From contig JARLHY010000021.1 of NCBI GenBank assembly GCA_031292015.1, positions 1 to 64,000 of the forward strand: 64,000 bases of DNA. Reading direction: 5' to 3'. Positions 35,657 through 44,416 of this stretch are shown here, piece after piece. The DNA is from Negativicutes bacterium (GTDB lineage Bacteria > Bacillota_C > Negativicutes > Sporomusales_B > JARLHX01). The notes below the pieces were generated by a model that saw only the letters and a list, made by a program, of their open reading frames with translations, ran no database searches and was not told where the DNA came from. Positions within the stretch are counted from its first letter, which is position 1, and every line of letters begins with the position of its first letter. Both the position numbers and the translations under genes were made by a program.

Positions 35657-35744
35657 AGCAATACCTCCCTCCCATGCTTCCAAGCTACTAGGGGAACGGT
35701 GATGGCATGGTCGTCAACCCTGCCATCACCGTCCTGGGCTTTTT

Positions 35745-36752
35745 TTATTTCGCCTTTTCAATATCGCTTATAAGGTCTTCAAGTCCCATAGTTTTGGCGA
35801 ATCCTGTAACCACCGGCTTCGTTGCTTCTTTCAACGGCTGCTTGTCAATATTGAAGAACTGCACTTTAAACTTTTCCTGCAGCGTTTTTTCTGCCGTCAG
35901 GCTTGCTTCCCGTTCCAGCTTCTGCTCGTAATCCGCAGCTTCCTTGGCTGCTTTCACAACAATCTGCTGCAGCTCCGGCGACAGTTTGTCATACGTCTGC
36001 TTGGCCATGAACAGCGGTCTCACCGTGAATTCGTGTTCCGTCCTGGTGATATAGGGAGCCGGCTCATAAAACTTCATATCCACGACCATCGGCAATTCAT
36101 TCTCCATGCCGTCCACTACCCCTGACTTCATCGCTAAATAGGTCTCCATATAGGCGATGGGGGTCGGCACGGTGCCAACAGCCTTCCAGACATCGATCTT
36201 GGCGGGGCTCGAGCTCACCCGGAGCCGGAAACCTTTGAGCTCATCCATCGACTGGATCGGTTTGTTTGTCGACAGCAGGTTGCGGACCGACCCGCCCCAG
36301 TAGCCGATGATCTTAATACCTGACTTGGCTTCAATCACCTTGGCGAACTTTTCGCCGGCCGGGCCGTTGATGGCCTTCTTCCAGTTGTCATAGTCCTGGA
36401 AGAGGAACGGCAGGACAAAGAAATCGAACTCCTTGGCAAAAGTGGCCCCGGCGTTCGGATCCGACACCGCGAAATCCAGCGATCCGTCTTTGATGAACTG
36501 CATCACCTGGGATTCGTTGCCCAAAACGCCGCCGCCGAAGATCTGGATATCGATCTGCCCTTTACTGTCTTCCTTGACTTTGTTCGCGAAATAGACCAGC
36601 CCTTTTTGCCACGGATGATCATCTTTAAAATAGTGCGCCGCCCGTAATTTGATCGGTTCGGTTTTTGCCGGTTGACTCGGTCCTGATGAACAGCCTGACA
36701 GTAACGCCCCAACTAAAAACACCAACAATACCGGAAGTCCAAATTTCCTCAA
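35745..36752 (-). CDS. TRAP transporter substrate-binding lipoprotein (DctP)
   Basis: The likely start is TTG 36752 behind GGGAGGG, giving 335 residues. The signal peptide ends in LLSGC with the lipidated Cys at 21. The DctP fold signatures are LRAAHYFKDDHPWQKGLVYFANKVKEDSKGQIDIQIFG in overlapping pieces and GVVDGMENELP. It captures an organic acid outside the membrane for the fused permease. It is the first gene of a 13.6-kb operon reaching to 23178, under a LacI-type operator at 36861-36878. Confidence 0.92.
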   Translation of the reverse strand: MRKFGLPVLLVFLVGALLSGCSSGPSQPAKTEPIKLRAAHYFKDDHPWQKGLVYFANKVKEDSKGQIDIQIFGGGVLGNESQVMQFIKDGSLDFAVSDPNAGATFAKEFDFFVLPFLFQDYDNWKKAINGPAGEKFAKVIEAKSGIKIIGYWGGSVRNLLSTNKPIQSMDELKGFRLRVSSSPAKIDVWKAVGTVPTPIAYMETYLAMKSGVVDGMENELPMVVDMKFYEPAPYITRTEHEFTVRPLFMAKQTYDKLSPELQQIVVKAAKEAADYEQKLEREASLTAEKTLQEKFKVQFFNIDKQPLKEATKPVVTGFAKTMGLEDLISDIEKAK

Positions 36753-36860
36753 AACATTTCCCTCCCTCGTATTTTCGACCAACCAGACTCGCCGCGTTCC
36801 CCTCCTCTTCCCCTTGTTTTCTTAAAGCCAAGACCAAGCTGTCCTTTATTCCCCGTCATA

Positions 36861-36878
36861 GTAAACCGGTTTCCTATC
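36861..36878 (-). promoter_or_regulatory. LacI-type operator in the promoter of the TRAP operon
   Basis: A palindrome AAACCGGTTT (36863-36872) extends to ATAGGAAACCGGTTTAC on the minus strand. It lies between a TTGCCT -35 and a TATGAC -10 about 18 bp apart, about 110 bp upstream of the DctP start. The word ATAGGAAACCG also occurs in the LacI gene's own promoter (37996-38010). Confidence 0.7.
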
Positions 36879-36902
36879 AGGCAAAAAAATTGCGTCCAGC
36901 CA

Positions 36903-37937
36903 TCAGCGCGTTACCCTGCCGGGCTCTTCCTTGCAGACTCCCGCCGAGTCCCTCACCACCAGCGAAGGTCGCAGCACGATCCGCTGCACTCCCTCTTCAA
37001 GCTTTCCCTGAAGCCGCTGCACCAGAAGCTGGACGGCACCGGCCCCCAATTCCTTGATGCGTCCGTCGATGGTCGTGAGCGGAACGCTGGCGTATTTGGA
37101 AAAGAAGGTATTGTCAAAGCCGATCACCGACAAGTCGTCCGGCACCTTCCAGCCGTAATTCCGCGCGGCGTCAAGCACTCCGATGGCCAGCATATCCGAA
37201 CCGGTGAAAATCGCCGTTGGGGCATGTTCAAACATGATCGACTCTGCCGCCCGGTAACCGTCCTGAAGGTATTGGCCCCCTTCCACGACGACGCTTTGGT
37301 CCAGCAGACCGAATTCCTGCAAGCCTTCCCTAAACCCGCGGGTACGTTCGCGGTATTGATAAATGCCGGATGGGCCGGTAACCATCGCCATCCGTCTATG
37401 CCCCAGGTTGTGCAGATATTCCACCGCCAGTCTGCCCCCGACATAGCCGTCAATAATGACGTAGTCCACCGGGCTGGTGGGAAGACAACGATGCACCTGC
37501 ACCAGATTGGGGAATTTTTGCTGCAGCTTTGATAACTCCACCGAGTCCCTTACATGAGCGACGATGATGCCGTCCAGGTGCTGACATCGTTCCGTCAGTA
37601 TCGTCGTCAGCTTTTCTTCATTCTCGTTCTCATCGCCGGTGCTGACCAAAAACAGGCTGTAGCCCTGGCGATTAGCCTCGATCTCGATCGATTTGATCAA
37701 TTCCATGTTGGTGAGGATGCCGACATCGCCGATAACCAGACCAATCAGCCGGGTGGATTTATTGACCAAGCCCCTCGCCAGGCTGTTGGGACTGAAATCC
37801 AGTTGTTTGACCGCCTTTTCGATCCGCTTTTGGGCATCCAGCGAAACATAAGGCACCTGATTCAAATACTTCGATACGGTGGATTTTGAAACCCCCGCCA
37901 GCTTCGCCACATCGGCAATTGTCGGTAATTTTCCCAT
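36903..37937 (-). CDS. LacI-family transcriptional regulator (controls the TRAP operon)
   Basis: From ATG 37937 (AGAAGG site) this is a 344-residue protein. The LacI headpiece is PTIADVAKLAGVSKSTVSKYLN followed by the hinge helix, then a periplasmic-binding-protein-like effector domain (LIGLVIGDVGILTNMELIKSI, AIFTGSDMLAIGVLDAARNYG, SVIGFDNTFFSKYASVPLTTID). It is transcribed toward the TRAP genes, and matching operators lie in front of both. The effector is probably the imported acid or a sugar-like relative. Confidence 0.92.
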   Translation of the reverse strand: MGKLPTIADVAKLAGVSKSTVSKYLNQVPYVSLDAQKRIEKAVKQLDFSPNSLARGLVNKSTRLIGLVIGDVGILTNMELIKSIEIEANRQGYSLFLVSTGDENENEEKLTTILTERCQHLDGIIVAHVRDSVELSKLQQKFPNLVQVHRCLPTSPVDYVIIDGYVGGRLAVEYLHNLGHRRMAMVTGPSGIYQYRERTRGFREGLQEFGLLDQSVVVEGGQYLQDGYRAAESIMFEHAPTAIFTGSDMLAIGVLDAARNYGWKVPDDLSVIGFDNTFFSKYASVPLTTIDGRIKELGAGAVQLLVQRLQGKLEEGVQRIVLRPSLVVRDSAGVCKEEPGRVTR

Positions 37938-37995
37938 ATGTAACCTTCTCGTCAAAGTTAACCTTCGGTCTTACATCCTGTTCATAGGTTATAAG

Positions 37996-38010
37996 AAATC
38001 GGTTTCCTAT
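37996..38010 (-). promoter_or_regulatory. LacI-type operator in the regulator's own promoter
   Basis: A near-palindrome GAAATCGGTTTC (10 of 12 symmetric) shares the word GGTTTCCTAT with the TRAP-operon operator. On the minus strand it lies 17 bp wide between TTATTA and TATAAC, about 60 bp upstream of the LacI start, consistent with autoregulation. Confidence 0.65.
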
Positions 38011-38068
38011 TAATAATTTCATCTTACCCTTTCTCGAATATTCTGTCAATAAAAACTGCCATTTGCCA

Positions 38069-39166
38069 TCAGGGAATCAGCACCGCTTTGACCGCTTTTT
38101 CACTGGCCATGATTTTTAACGCCTCATCAGCTTCGCTTAAGGCAAAGCGGTGGGTGATCATGTTTTGGAACAGGCCGACATTGCCGAGAATAAGATTCAG
38201 GGCCTGAAAGGTGTGCCTGGTATCGCTTACCCAGGCGCCCTGGATTCGGAGATTTTTTCGTACCAGGTCATGAAATCCGTCGAATTCAATGGTTCCCAGC
38301 GGCTGGCCAAAGCCCATCGACAGCAGGCTTCCGCCTGTTTTTACGCAGCCCAGCACTTCCCTGAGCGCTTCCGGCCTGCCCACCGCCTCCACGGCAAAGT
38401 CGACACCGATCCCCCTGGTCATCTCCTGCACGGCGTCATACCGGTCCTTGCTGCTGGAATCCAGGATACTCATCACCACGGTGGCCCCCATGATTTTGCA
38501 TGCTTCCAGCCGTTCCCGCGAAGTGCCGATAACGACGATCTCCCGCGCCCCCGCCGCCCGGGCCAGCGCCACACTGAACATGGCCAGCGGCCCGGATCCC
38601 TGGATAAGCACGAAGTCGCCATTTTCCGGCCGCAGCAGGTCAAAGCCATGGGCGGTGGTGGCGCCTGAACAGGATGCCGCCACCAGAACCGCAGGGTCGA
38701 CATGACCGGGAACCTTGAACAGGTCGGTGCCTTCCCGCAGCACGATATGCCCGGCGTAGCAGCCGTTCAGATACGGGGCCTCATCCCGCTGCATGGTCAG
38801 GCCGTAAACGACGCGATTGGGACACAGGGCCGGCTGCCGCATGACAACGCAGTGATAGCACCGGCCGCAGCTGATACCGCGGTTCCAGAGGACACGGTCG
38901 CCCACCGCCAGGTTTTCGCCGGTCACCGCCCGCCACTGACGCTTGGCTCCGACTATCGTTCCCACCCCTTCGTGCCCCAGGATGATTGCCGGCCGGACTC
39001 TGGGATCCTCGCCCTTCCAGGCATGCACATCCGAGCCGCATACGCCGGCGGCGTCGATTTTGATCAATAGCTCGCCGTCTTTGAGCTTGGGTATCGCGAT
39101 TTCTTCCAACACCAGCGGCGCATTATACTGCTTCAGCACCATGGCCTGCGTAGAACGGTCCATCAT
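38069..39166 (-). CDS. Zinc-dependent medium-chain dehydrogenase
   Basis: This 365-residue MDR protein has the catalytic zinc site Cys in VCGSDVHAWKG and His-Glu in GHEGVGTIVG. The structural zinc motif is SCGRCYHCVVMRQPALC, and the nucleotide-binding stretch is IQGSGPLAMFSVALARAAGA. It oxidises a secondary alcohol or polyol with NAD. GGGGGA precedes ATG 39166. It is the last gene of the second LacI-controlled cluster, 45 bp after the cupin. Confidence 0.9.
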   Translation of the reverse strand: MMDRSTQAMVLKQYNAPLVLEEIAIPKLKDGELLIKIDAAGVCGSDVHAWKGEDPRVRPAIILGHEGVGTIVGAKRQWRAVTGENLAVGDRVLWNRGISCGRCYHCVVMRQPALCPNRVVYGLTMQRDEAPYLNGCYAGHIVLREGTDLFKVPGHVDPAVLVAASCSGATTAHGFDLLRPENGDFVLIQGSGPLAMFSVALARAAGAREIVVIGTSRERLEACKIMGATVVMSILDSSSKDRYDAVQEMTRGIGVDFAVEAVGRPEALREVLGCVKTGGSLLSMGFGQPLGTIEFDGFHDLVRKNLRIQGAWVSDTRHTFQALNLILGNVGLFQNMITHRFALSEADEALKIMASEKAVKAVLIP

Positions 39167-39211
39167 CGTCCCCCATTAAAACAGTTTATGTCCGTCAGCC
39201 CTCTCAAAGCT

Positions 39212-39604
39212 TCAGTCTTTCCCAGCGGGCGGCAAAGTTCCGCTTAATTCCTGCTGCCAGTGGTCGACAATGCTCTTTGGCGCGTAGCAAAACAGCATCT
39301 TCAGTTCGCTCTCAGCCGTGTTTCTCAGAAAATGGGTCTGATTGGGCCGGATATAGACATAGCTGCCGGACTGTACAGGCTGCTCCTCGCCGTCCACCGC
39401 CATGACCCCCTGCCCCTCCAGGATAAAATACACTTCTTCCTGTTCATGAACATGCTCAGGCACCGAGCCGCCTGCGAAGACGGTTACGTGACCCATGACG
39501 AAGCTCTTGGCTTCCGCCGGTGCGTTCGGTCCGACGATGACCCGGGTGCACCGGCCGGCCGGAAAAGTCGTCCCCTCAGCCTCAAAAATATGATGTACCA
39601 TCAT
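39212..39604 (-). CDS. Cupin-domain protein
   Basis: This 130-residue single-domain cupin has metal-site histidines in PEHVHEQEEVYFILEG and a second motif around IRPNQTHFLRN. Small cupins of this kind act as isomerases, dioxygenases or ligand sensors. It is flanked by two zinc dehydrogenases in one transcription unit, so an auxiliary isomerase or sugar-acid role is possible but not shown. GGAGG precedes ATG 39604. Confidence 0.85.
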   Translation of the reverse strand: MMVHHIFEAEGTTFPAGRCTRVIVGPNAPAEAKSFVMGHVTVFAGGSVPEHVHEQEEVYFILEGQGVMAVDGEEQPVQSGSYVYIRPNQTHFLRNTAESELKMLFCYAPKSIVDHWQQELSGTLPPAGKD

Positions 39605-39632
39605 TCATACCTCCGCCTTGATCGATAATGGC

Positions 39633-40679
39633 TTACTCCTGCGGCATAACGATGACCGCCTTGATCACCCCGTCCAGACGCCGGTAGGTGTTATGAAAAG
39701 CCTGGGCCGCGTCGGCCAGGGGGTACCTGTGGGTGATCAGCGGCGACAGGTCGAACTTCCCTGACTGCAGAAGGGCGATGCTTTTGCCCCAGACCGCCGG
39801 ACTGCCGAGGCAGCCGACCACCGTCTTTTCCTGGGCGATGATCTGATTGTAGTCAATGTCGCTGCCGAGCTGGCGGTGCAGGCCGACAAGCAGCAGCGTG
39901 CCGCCCTTCTTCAGGTAGCGGAAGGCCTGGGGAACCACCTGAGCCTGCCCGGTGGCTTCCACCACGATGTCGGCCCATTCCAGGTATTCCTCCAGCGCCG
40001 CGTCGTCTTTGGGCACGCTGATCAGTCTGCCTGCCCCCAGCCGGGCGCCCAGCTGCAGCCGCCCCTGATCGGTTTCGGTCCCGACCAGGGCGATGCCGGC
40101 GGCGCCGAGACAGTCGGCCAGAGCGCAGGTAATCAGGCCGATAGGCCCGGGCCCGAAAATCAGGACGTTGTCGCCGCCCTTCAGGTTGGCCCGGTACAAG
40201 GCGTGGAGGCACACCGACGTGGGTTCGATCAGCACCGCCTTTTCCAGCGCAAGATTATCGGGTATTTTATGGACAAACCGGACCGGCGCCTGGACGAAGC
40301 GCGCAATCGCCCCAGGCAAGTCGCCGATTCCCAGTCTCTGCATATCCGGGCAGAGGTTATACCGCCCGCACCGGCAGTAGTGACAGGCGCCGCAGCCGAT
40401 ATGCACCTCGGCCACCACCCGGTCGCCCACCTCGACCCCGGCCGTCTTCTCACCGACAGCCACCACCCGGCCGCAGAATTCGTGCCCAGGCACGAGCGGA
40501 TATTTCACCCGGCCGGACCGCACATACCCCAGACTGCCGTCATACAGTTCCAGGTCCGTCCCGCAGATGCCCACCGCCTCGATCTTAATCTGGACCCAGC
40601 CTGGCTGCAGCTGCGGCAGCTCTGTTTCCTTGATTTCAATCGTTTTCGGTTTGGTTACAACCGCTGCAAGGTTTTTCAT
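39633..40679 (-). CDS. Zinc-dependent dehydrogenase, sorbitol/threonine dehydrogenase-like
   Basis: ATG 40679 sits behind TTGGAGG, giving 348 residues. The catalytic zinc site is ICGTDLELYDG and GHEFCGRVVAVGE, and structural zinc cysteines are in GCGACHYCRCGRYNLCP. The Rossmann motif is IFGPGPIGLITCALADCLGA. It is 15 bp from the upstream crotonase. Along with the dehydrogenase at 38069 it may oxidise alcohols related to the acid activated by the third CoA-transferase. Confidence 0.9.
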   Translation of the reverse strand: MKNLAAVVTKPKTIEIKETELPQLQPGWVQIKIEAVGICGTDLELYDGSLGYVRSGRVKYPLVPGHEFCGRVVAVGEKTAGVEVGDRVVAEVHIGCGACHYCRCGRYNLCPDMQRLGIGDLPGAIARFVQAPVRFVHKIPDNLALEKAVLIEPTSVCLHALYRANLKGGDNVLIFGPGPIGLITCALADCLGAAGIALVGTETDQGRLQLGARLGAGRLISVPKDDAALEEYLEWADIVVEATGQAQVVPQAFRYLKKGGTLLLVGLHRQLGSDIDYNQIIAQEKTVVGCLGSPAVWGKSIALLQSGKFDLSPLITHRYPLADAAQAFHNTYRRLDGVIKAVIVMPQE

Positions 40680-40706
40680 TTTGTCCTCCAAAATAAGGTG
40701 AAGTTC

Positions 40707-41489
40707 TTATTTGCCGCAAAAATCGGGCGGTCGCTTGGCAACAAACGCGGCTACGCCTTCCCGGGAATCCTCGGTGGTGAAACAGTAGGCCAGGCTTGTG
40801 GCGTCCCGCATCGCGTTTGGCCCGTTGCCCCTGAGAACGGCGTCGTTGATGATTTCCTTGTCCAGTGCCATCGTAATCGGCGGCTTCGCCGCAATTTCCG
40901 CCGCGATCTTCAAGGCACCTTCCCGAAGATCCGCCACCGTCGGAAATACTTCGGTGACCAGGCCGTACCGCCAGGCTTCCTCGGCGGCGACGAATCTTGC
41001 CCGGTAGATCATATCCTTGGCCCGGCCTGCGCCGATCAGCCTGGCCAGCCGGCAGGGCCCGCCCCAGCCGGGAATCAGCCCGAGTTTGATCTCAGGCAGG
41101 CTGAACTTCGCGGTGGCCGAGCAGATCCGGAGATCGGCGCACAGCGCCAGTTCAAGCCCTCCCCCCAGAGCAAAACCATTGATCGCGGCGATGACCGGAA
41201 TACGCAGCCGTTCCAACCGGTCAAACACTTTGTGGCCTGTCTCGATAAGATATTTCGCGTCCGCCGGGCTGCACCGGGCCAGCTGATCGATATCCGCCCC
41301 GGCCACGAACGCTTTTTCTCCGGAACCGGTTATAATCAAAGTCCTGATCTCCGGTTTTGCTTCCACCTCGGTCAACAGTCCGTCCAATTTCTCCAGCACC
41401 CCGGTATTCAGGGCATTCAGGAACTGAGGCCGATGAATGGTCAGTACCGCCACACCGCCCTGAACATCCAGATTCCATCCTTCCATCAT
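40707..41489 (-). CDS. Enoyl-CoA hydratase/isomerase (crotonase family), second copy
   Basis: ATG 41489 overlaps the stop of the CoA-transferase as TGATG (GTG 41492 is an alternative nearer the AGGAG site), giving 260 residues. The oxyanion-hole motif AFVAGADIDQLAR and both active-site glutamates (GFALGGGLELALCAD and SLPEIKLGLIPGWGG) are present. It probably hydrates an enoyl-CoA produced from the acid activated by the coupled CoA-transferase. Confidence 0.9.
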   Translation of the reverse strand: MMEGWNLDVQGGVAVLTIHRPQFLNALNTGVLEKLDGLLTEVEAKPEIRTLIITGSGEKAFVAGADIDQLARCSPADAKYLIETGHKVFDRLERLRIPVIAAINGFALGGGLELALCADLRICSATAKFSLPEIKLGLIPGWGGPCRLARLIGAGRAKDMIYRARFVAAEEAWRYGLVTEVFPTVADLREGALKIAAEIAAKPPITMALDKEIINDAVLRGNGPNAMRDATSLAYCFTTEDSREGVAAFVAKRPPDFCGK

Positions 41490-43048
41490 CACGATCTGAT
41501 CTCCTTTCCCAAGCCCATCACCTCCGGGCAAAAAATCCGGCCATCCATTGTTTTCAGCGGCTCTTTTATAATCGGCTTAAAGTCCATCAGAGCCAGAATA
41601 TCCCGCTCGATATCGACGCCAGGGGCTATTTCGATCAGGGCCACCCCGCCGTCTGTAAGCTTAAACACCGCCCGTTCCGTGATATACAGGACCTCCTGCC
41701 CTTTCTCCCCGGCATATTCCCCGCTGAAAGTGATTTGTTCCACCGCCGCCACGAATTTATTGAACCGGCCTTCCGAGCAGATCTCCAGTTTGCCTTCCCT
41801 GATCGCCACAGCCAGTCCGCCGCCGGTAAATGTCCCGCAGAACACCGCCTTCTTCGCTGACTGGGATATATCGATAAAGCCGCCGCTTCCGGTTATCGTC
41901 GGACCAAATTTGCTGACATTCACGTTGCCTGCCCTGTCGCACTGAGCCAGCCCCAGGAAGGTGCAATCCAGCCCTCCGCCGTTATAAAAATCGAACTGGG
42001 CCGGTTCATCCAACAGCGCCATATAATTCGTGGCCACCCCGAAAATGACCCCTCTGGCCGGAACTCCGCCGATCAGCCCCTGTTCGATGGTGAACGTGAT
42101 TTCGTCGGCAAAACCTTCTTCCGCCGCTATCGTCGCTACCCCGTCCGCCATGCCGAACCCCAGGTTGACCACCGAATCGGCCTTCAGCTCCATCGCGGCC
42201 CGCCGGGCCACGACTTTGCGCACATCCAGCTCCATCGGCTGTAGCCGGTCCGTCGGAATGACGGTCCGTCCGGCAAAACCGGGATTGTATTCCCCTTCCA
42301 CCGACTGCCGCTGGTTTTCGTCCACCACCACCGCGTCAACCAAAATGCCCGGGATCTTGACCTCCCGGCTGCTCAGTGTTCCGGCCCGGGCCAGATACTT
42401 GACCTGGCAAATGACCTTGCCGCCGGAATTTCGCGCCGCCTGGGCCAGTGCCAGAGTTTCCAGATAGACGGCTTCCTCCTCCATCGTGATATTGCCGTAT
42501 TCATCCGCCGTCGTCCCCCGGATGATCGCGACATCGATGGGAAAGGCCTTGTACAGCAGTAGCTTCGTCCCTTTGACGTCGATGACCTCGACAATATCTT
42601 CCCTGGTCACCGTATTCAGTTTTCCCCCCTCGACCCTGGGGTCAACAAAAGTCTTCAGCCCAATATGGGTAATCAGCCCGGGCCGGTGAGCCGCGATTTC
42701 CCGGTAAAGCTGAGTCATAACCCCTTGGGAAAGATTATAGGCCTCGATTTTATTTTCATTGGCCAGCTGCATCATCCGGGTCGACCAGCCCCAGTGGCCG
42801 CCGATGACCCGCTTGACCATCCCTTCATGGGCAAAGCGGTTGGTGCCCCCGTCCTTCTTGTCCCCCAGCCCGGAAGCATGCACATAGGTCAGCCGGCAGG
42901 GATGACCGGTGGCGAGAAACTTTTCTTCCAGCCTTTTCAAAACCAAAGTGGCTTCAAGCACCCCGCCGCCGGACCCGCCGCTGGCGACCGTGACGCCATC
43001 CTTAATCAGCCCGATCGCAGCCTCCACTGTCACAATCTTGTTTTTCAT
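41489..43048 (-). CDS. Acyl-CoA:carboxylate CoA-transferase, YdiF-like (third paralog)
   Basis: ATG 43048 follows GGAGGAGG, giving 519 residues; the open frame further upstream lacks support. The glycine-rich ASGGSGGGVLEAT is near residue 20, and the catalytic Glu lies in FTIEQGLIGGVPARG, then FYNGGGLDCTFLGLAQCD. It is the first gene of the cluster with the crotonase and two dehydrogenases, 64 bp behind a LacI-type operator. Confidence 0.9.
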   Translation of the reverse strand: MKNKIVTVEAAIGLIKDGVTVASGGSGGGVLEATLVLKRLEEKFLATGHPCRLTYVHASGLGDKKDGGTNRFAHEGMVKRVIGGHWGWSTRMMQLANENKIEAYNLSQGVMTQLYREIAAHRPGLITHIGLKTFVDPRVEGGKLNTVTREDIVEVIDVKGTKLLLYKAFPIDVAIIRGTTADEYGNITMEEEAVYLETLALAQAARNSGGKVICQVKYLARAGTLSSREVKIPGILVDAVVVDENQRQSVEGEYNPGFAGRTVIPTDRLQPMELDVRKVVARRAAMELKADSVVNLGFGMADGVATIAAEEGFADEITFTIEQGLIGGVPARGVIFGVATNYMALLDEPAQFDFYNGGGLDCTFLGLAQCDRAGNVNVSKFGPTITGSGGFIDISQSAKKAVFCGTFTGGGLAVAIREGKLEICSEGRFNKFVAAVEQITFSGEYAGEKGQEVLYITERAVFKLTDGGVALIEIAPGVDIERDILALMDFKPIIKEPLKTMDGRIFCPEVMGLGKEIRS

Positions 43049-43111
43049 CCTGCTGCCTCCTCCGTTAAACCCTTCTGCCCGTCTCAAATCACAGCTCGCG
43101 AACCATTCTCC

Positions 43112-43123
43112 GAAAACGTTTTC
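43112..43123 (-). promoter_or_regulatory. LacI-type operator upstream of the third CoA-transferase operon
   Basis: The perfect palindrome GAAAACGTTTTC lies 64 bp upstream of the CoA-transferase start. The identical word occurs in the promoter of the neighbouring LacI gene (44256-44267). Confidence 0.8.
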
Positions 43124-43178
43124 ATATAGACTGCCAGGACGACTTCAATTATCAGGTTCACCTCGACAATTGCTTTTT

Positions 43179-44219
43179 TTACTGTCTGGCCCTGATCTCG
43201 CGGACCGATTCCCCCTCGAGAATCGTTGACCGCAGAATCCTTCGCACCGGGTCCTGGCCCGGATTGCGGATGTTATCAAGCAGCAGGGTCGCCGCGACGC
43301 GCCCCATTTCTTCTTCCGGCCTTTTCACGCAGGTCAGCGTGGGACTGAGAATACCGTTCCATTCCGGCGTACCGATCATCACTGTCGAGATATCCGCCGG
43401 CCAGCGGACCCCGGCTTGTTTAAAATATTGAACCATGCCTTTGGCTATCTCATGTTGAGTCGCAACCACCGCCGTCACTTCCGCCAGCGGCAGCTTCGCG
43501 GCCATCCGTTGTCCTGCTGCCTCCGACTGTTCGCCGTCCAGCAGCACCATCTCCCGGTCGGGGGATACTCCGTATTCCCGCAGGGCGGCCCGGTAACCTT
43601 CCATCCGCTCATGCATGTTCGGGATGGGAGAATCCCAGCCGATGGCGGCGATGCGCCGGTGCCCGGCGTCCAGCAGTTTTTGGGTCGCCAAAAAGCCCGC
43701 CTGAAAATTGTCATGCCCGACAAAATCATAGGTCGAGAAGAACGAACCCAGCGGACGTTCAAAGATCAGAAACGGTATCTTGTGCTGGTAAAGCAGCACG
43801 GCGTTATCCCCTTGCCCGCGAGCCGGGCTGAGGATGCAGCCGTCAATCTGCTGCGACACCAGCCGCTCCAGTGCCAGAGCCTCCTGCGCCGGATTTTCGT
43901 CGCTGTTGCAGATCATGACGACATAACCTTCTTGGCGGGCTACCGCTTCAAACTCCACACACATCCGGGTGAAAAACGTATTGCCGAACTGAGGAACCAG
44001 AATTGCCAGTATCCCGCGGTGTTTCCCCTTCAGGCTGCTCGCCGCCGCGTTTTTGATGTAGCCCAGTTCCTTGGCTGCCTGCACCACCTTCTCCTTCAGC
44101 TCCGGCCGCAGATAGCGTTCTTTGTCGCTCAGCACGAACGAAACCGTGGCGATGGATGTCCCGGCTTTTTTCGCCACATCCTTGATAGTAACCCGTAGGT
44201 CGTTCTTCCCATTAACCAT
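43179..44219 (-). CDS. LacI-family transcriptional regulator, second copy
   Basis: ATG 44219 behind TGAGG gives 346 residues. The headpiece is VTIKDVAKKAGTSIATVSFVLSD with a hinge after GYIKNAAASSLKG. The effector domain includes ILVPQFGNTFFTRMCVEFEA and VGHDNFQAGFLATQKLLDAGHRRIAAIGW. It lies just upstream of the third CoA-transferase operon in the same direction, and identical 12-bp operators precede both. Confidence 0.92.
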   Translation of the reverse strand: MVNGKNDLRVTIKDVAKKAGTSIATVSFVLSDKERYLRPELKEKVVQAAKELGYIKNAAASSLKGKHRGILAILVPQFGNTFFTRMCVEFEAVARQEGYVVMICNSDENPAQEALALERLVSQQIDGCILSPARGQGDNAVLLYQHKIPFLIFERPLGSFFSTYDFVGHDNFQAGFLATQKLLDAGHRRIAAIGWDSPIPNMHERMEGYRAALREYGVSPDREMVLLDGEQSEAAGQRMAAKLPLAEVTAVVATQHEIAKGMVQYFKQAGVRWPADISTVMIGTPEWNGILSPTLTCVKRPEEEMGRVAATLLLDNIRNPGQDPVRRILRSTILEGESVREIRARQ

Positions 44220-44255
44220 CGCAAACCTCATGCAAATAAATTTTTCCAGTCATAG

Positions 44256-44267
44256 GAAAACGTTTTC
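44256..44267 (-). promoter_or_regulatory. LacI-type operator in the second LacI gene's own promoter
   Basis: GAAAACGTTTTC, a perfect 12-bp palindrome identical to the one at 43112-43123, lies 37 bp upstream of the LacI start with a CTATGA -10-like word beside it. Autoregulation is likely. Confidence 0.8.
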
Positions 44268-44416
44268 AGGTCAGGTAAAAAAAATAGCACTCCAAAAACA
44301 ACTCAATTTTGCTTTATTTTAATTATGGATAATTCAAAGTACTCTGTCAATACTTGGCCTTCGCCGGACAGTCATCGTGACTCCGGTCTTCACAGCCGCC
44401 TGCAGCCCACTTTAGT

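Noticed and set aside
39876..41945. Plus-strand open frame of 689 codons
   Set aside because: It lies antisense across a dehydrogenase, a crotonase and a CoA-transferase with full motifs; a shadow.
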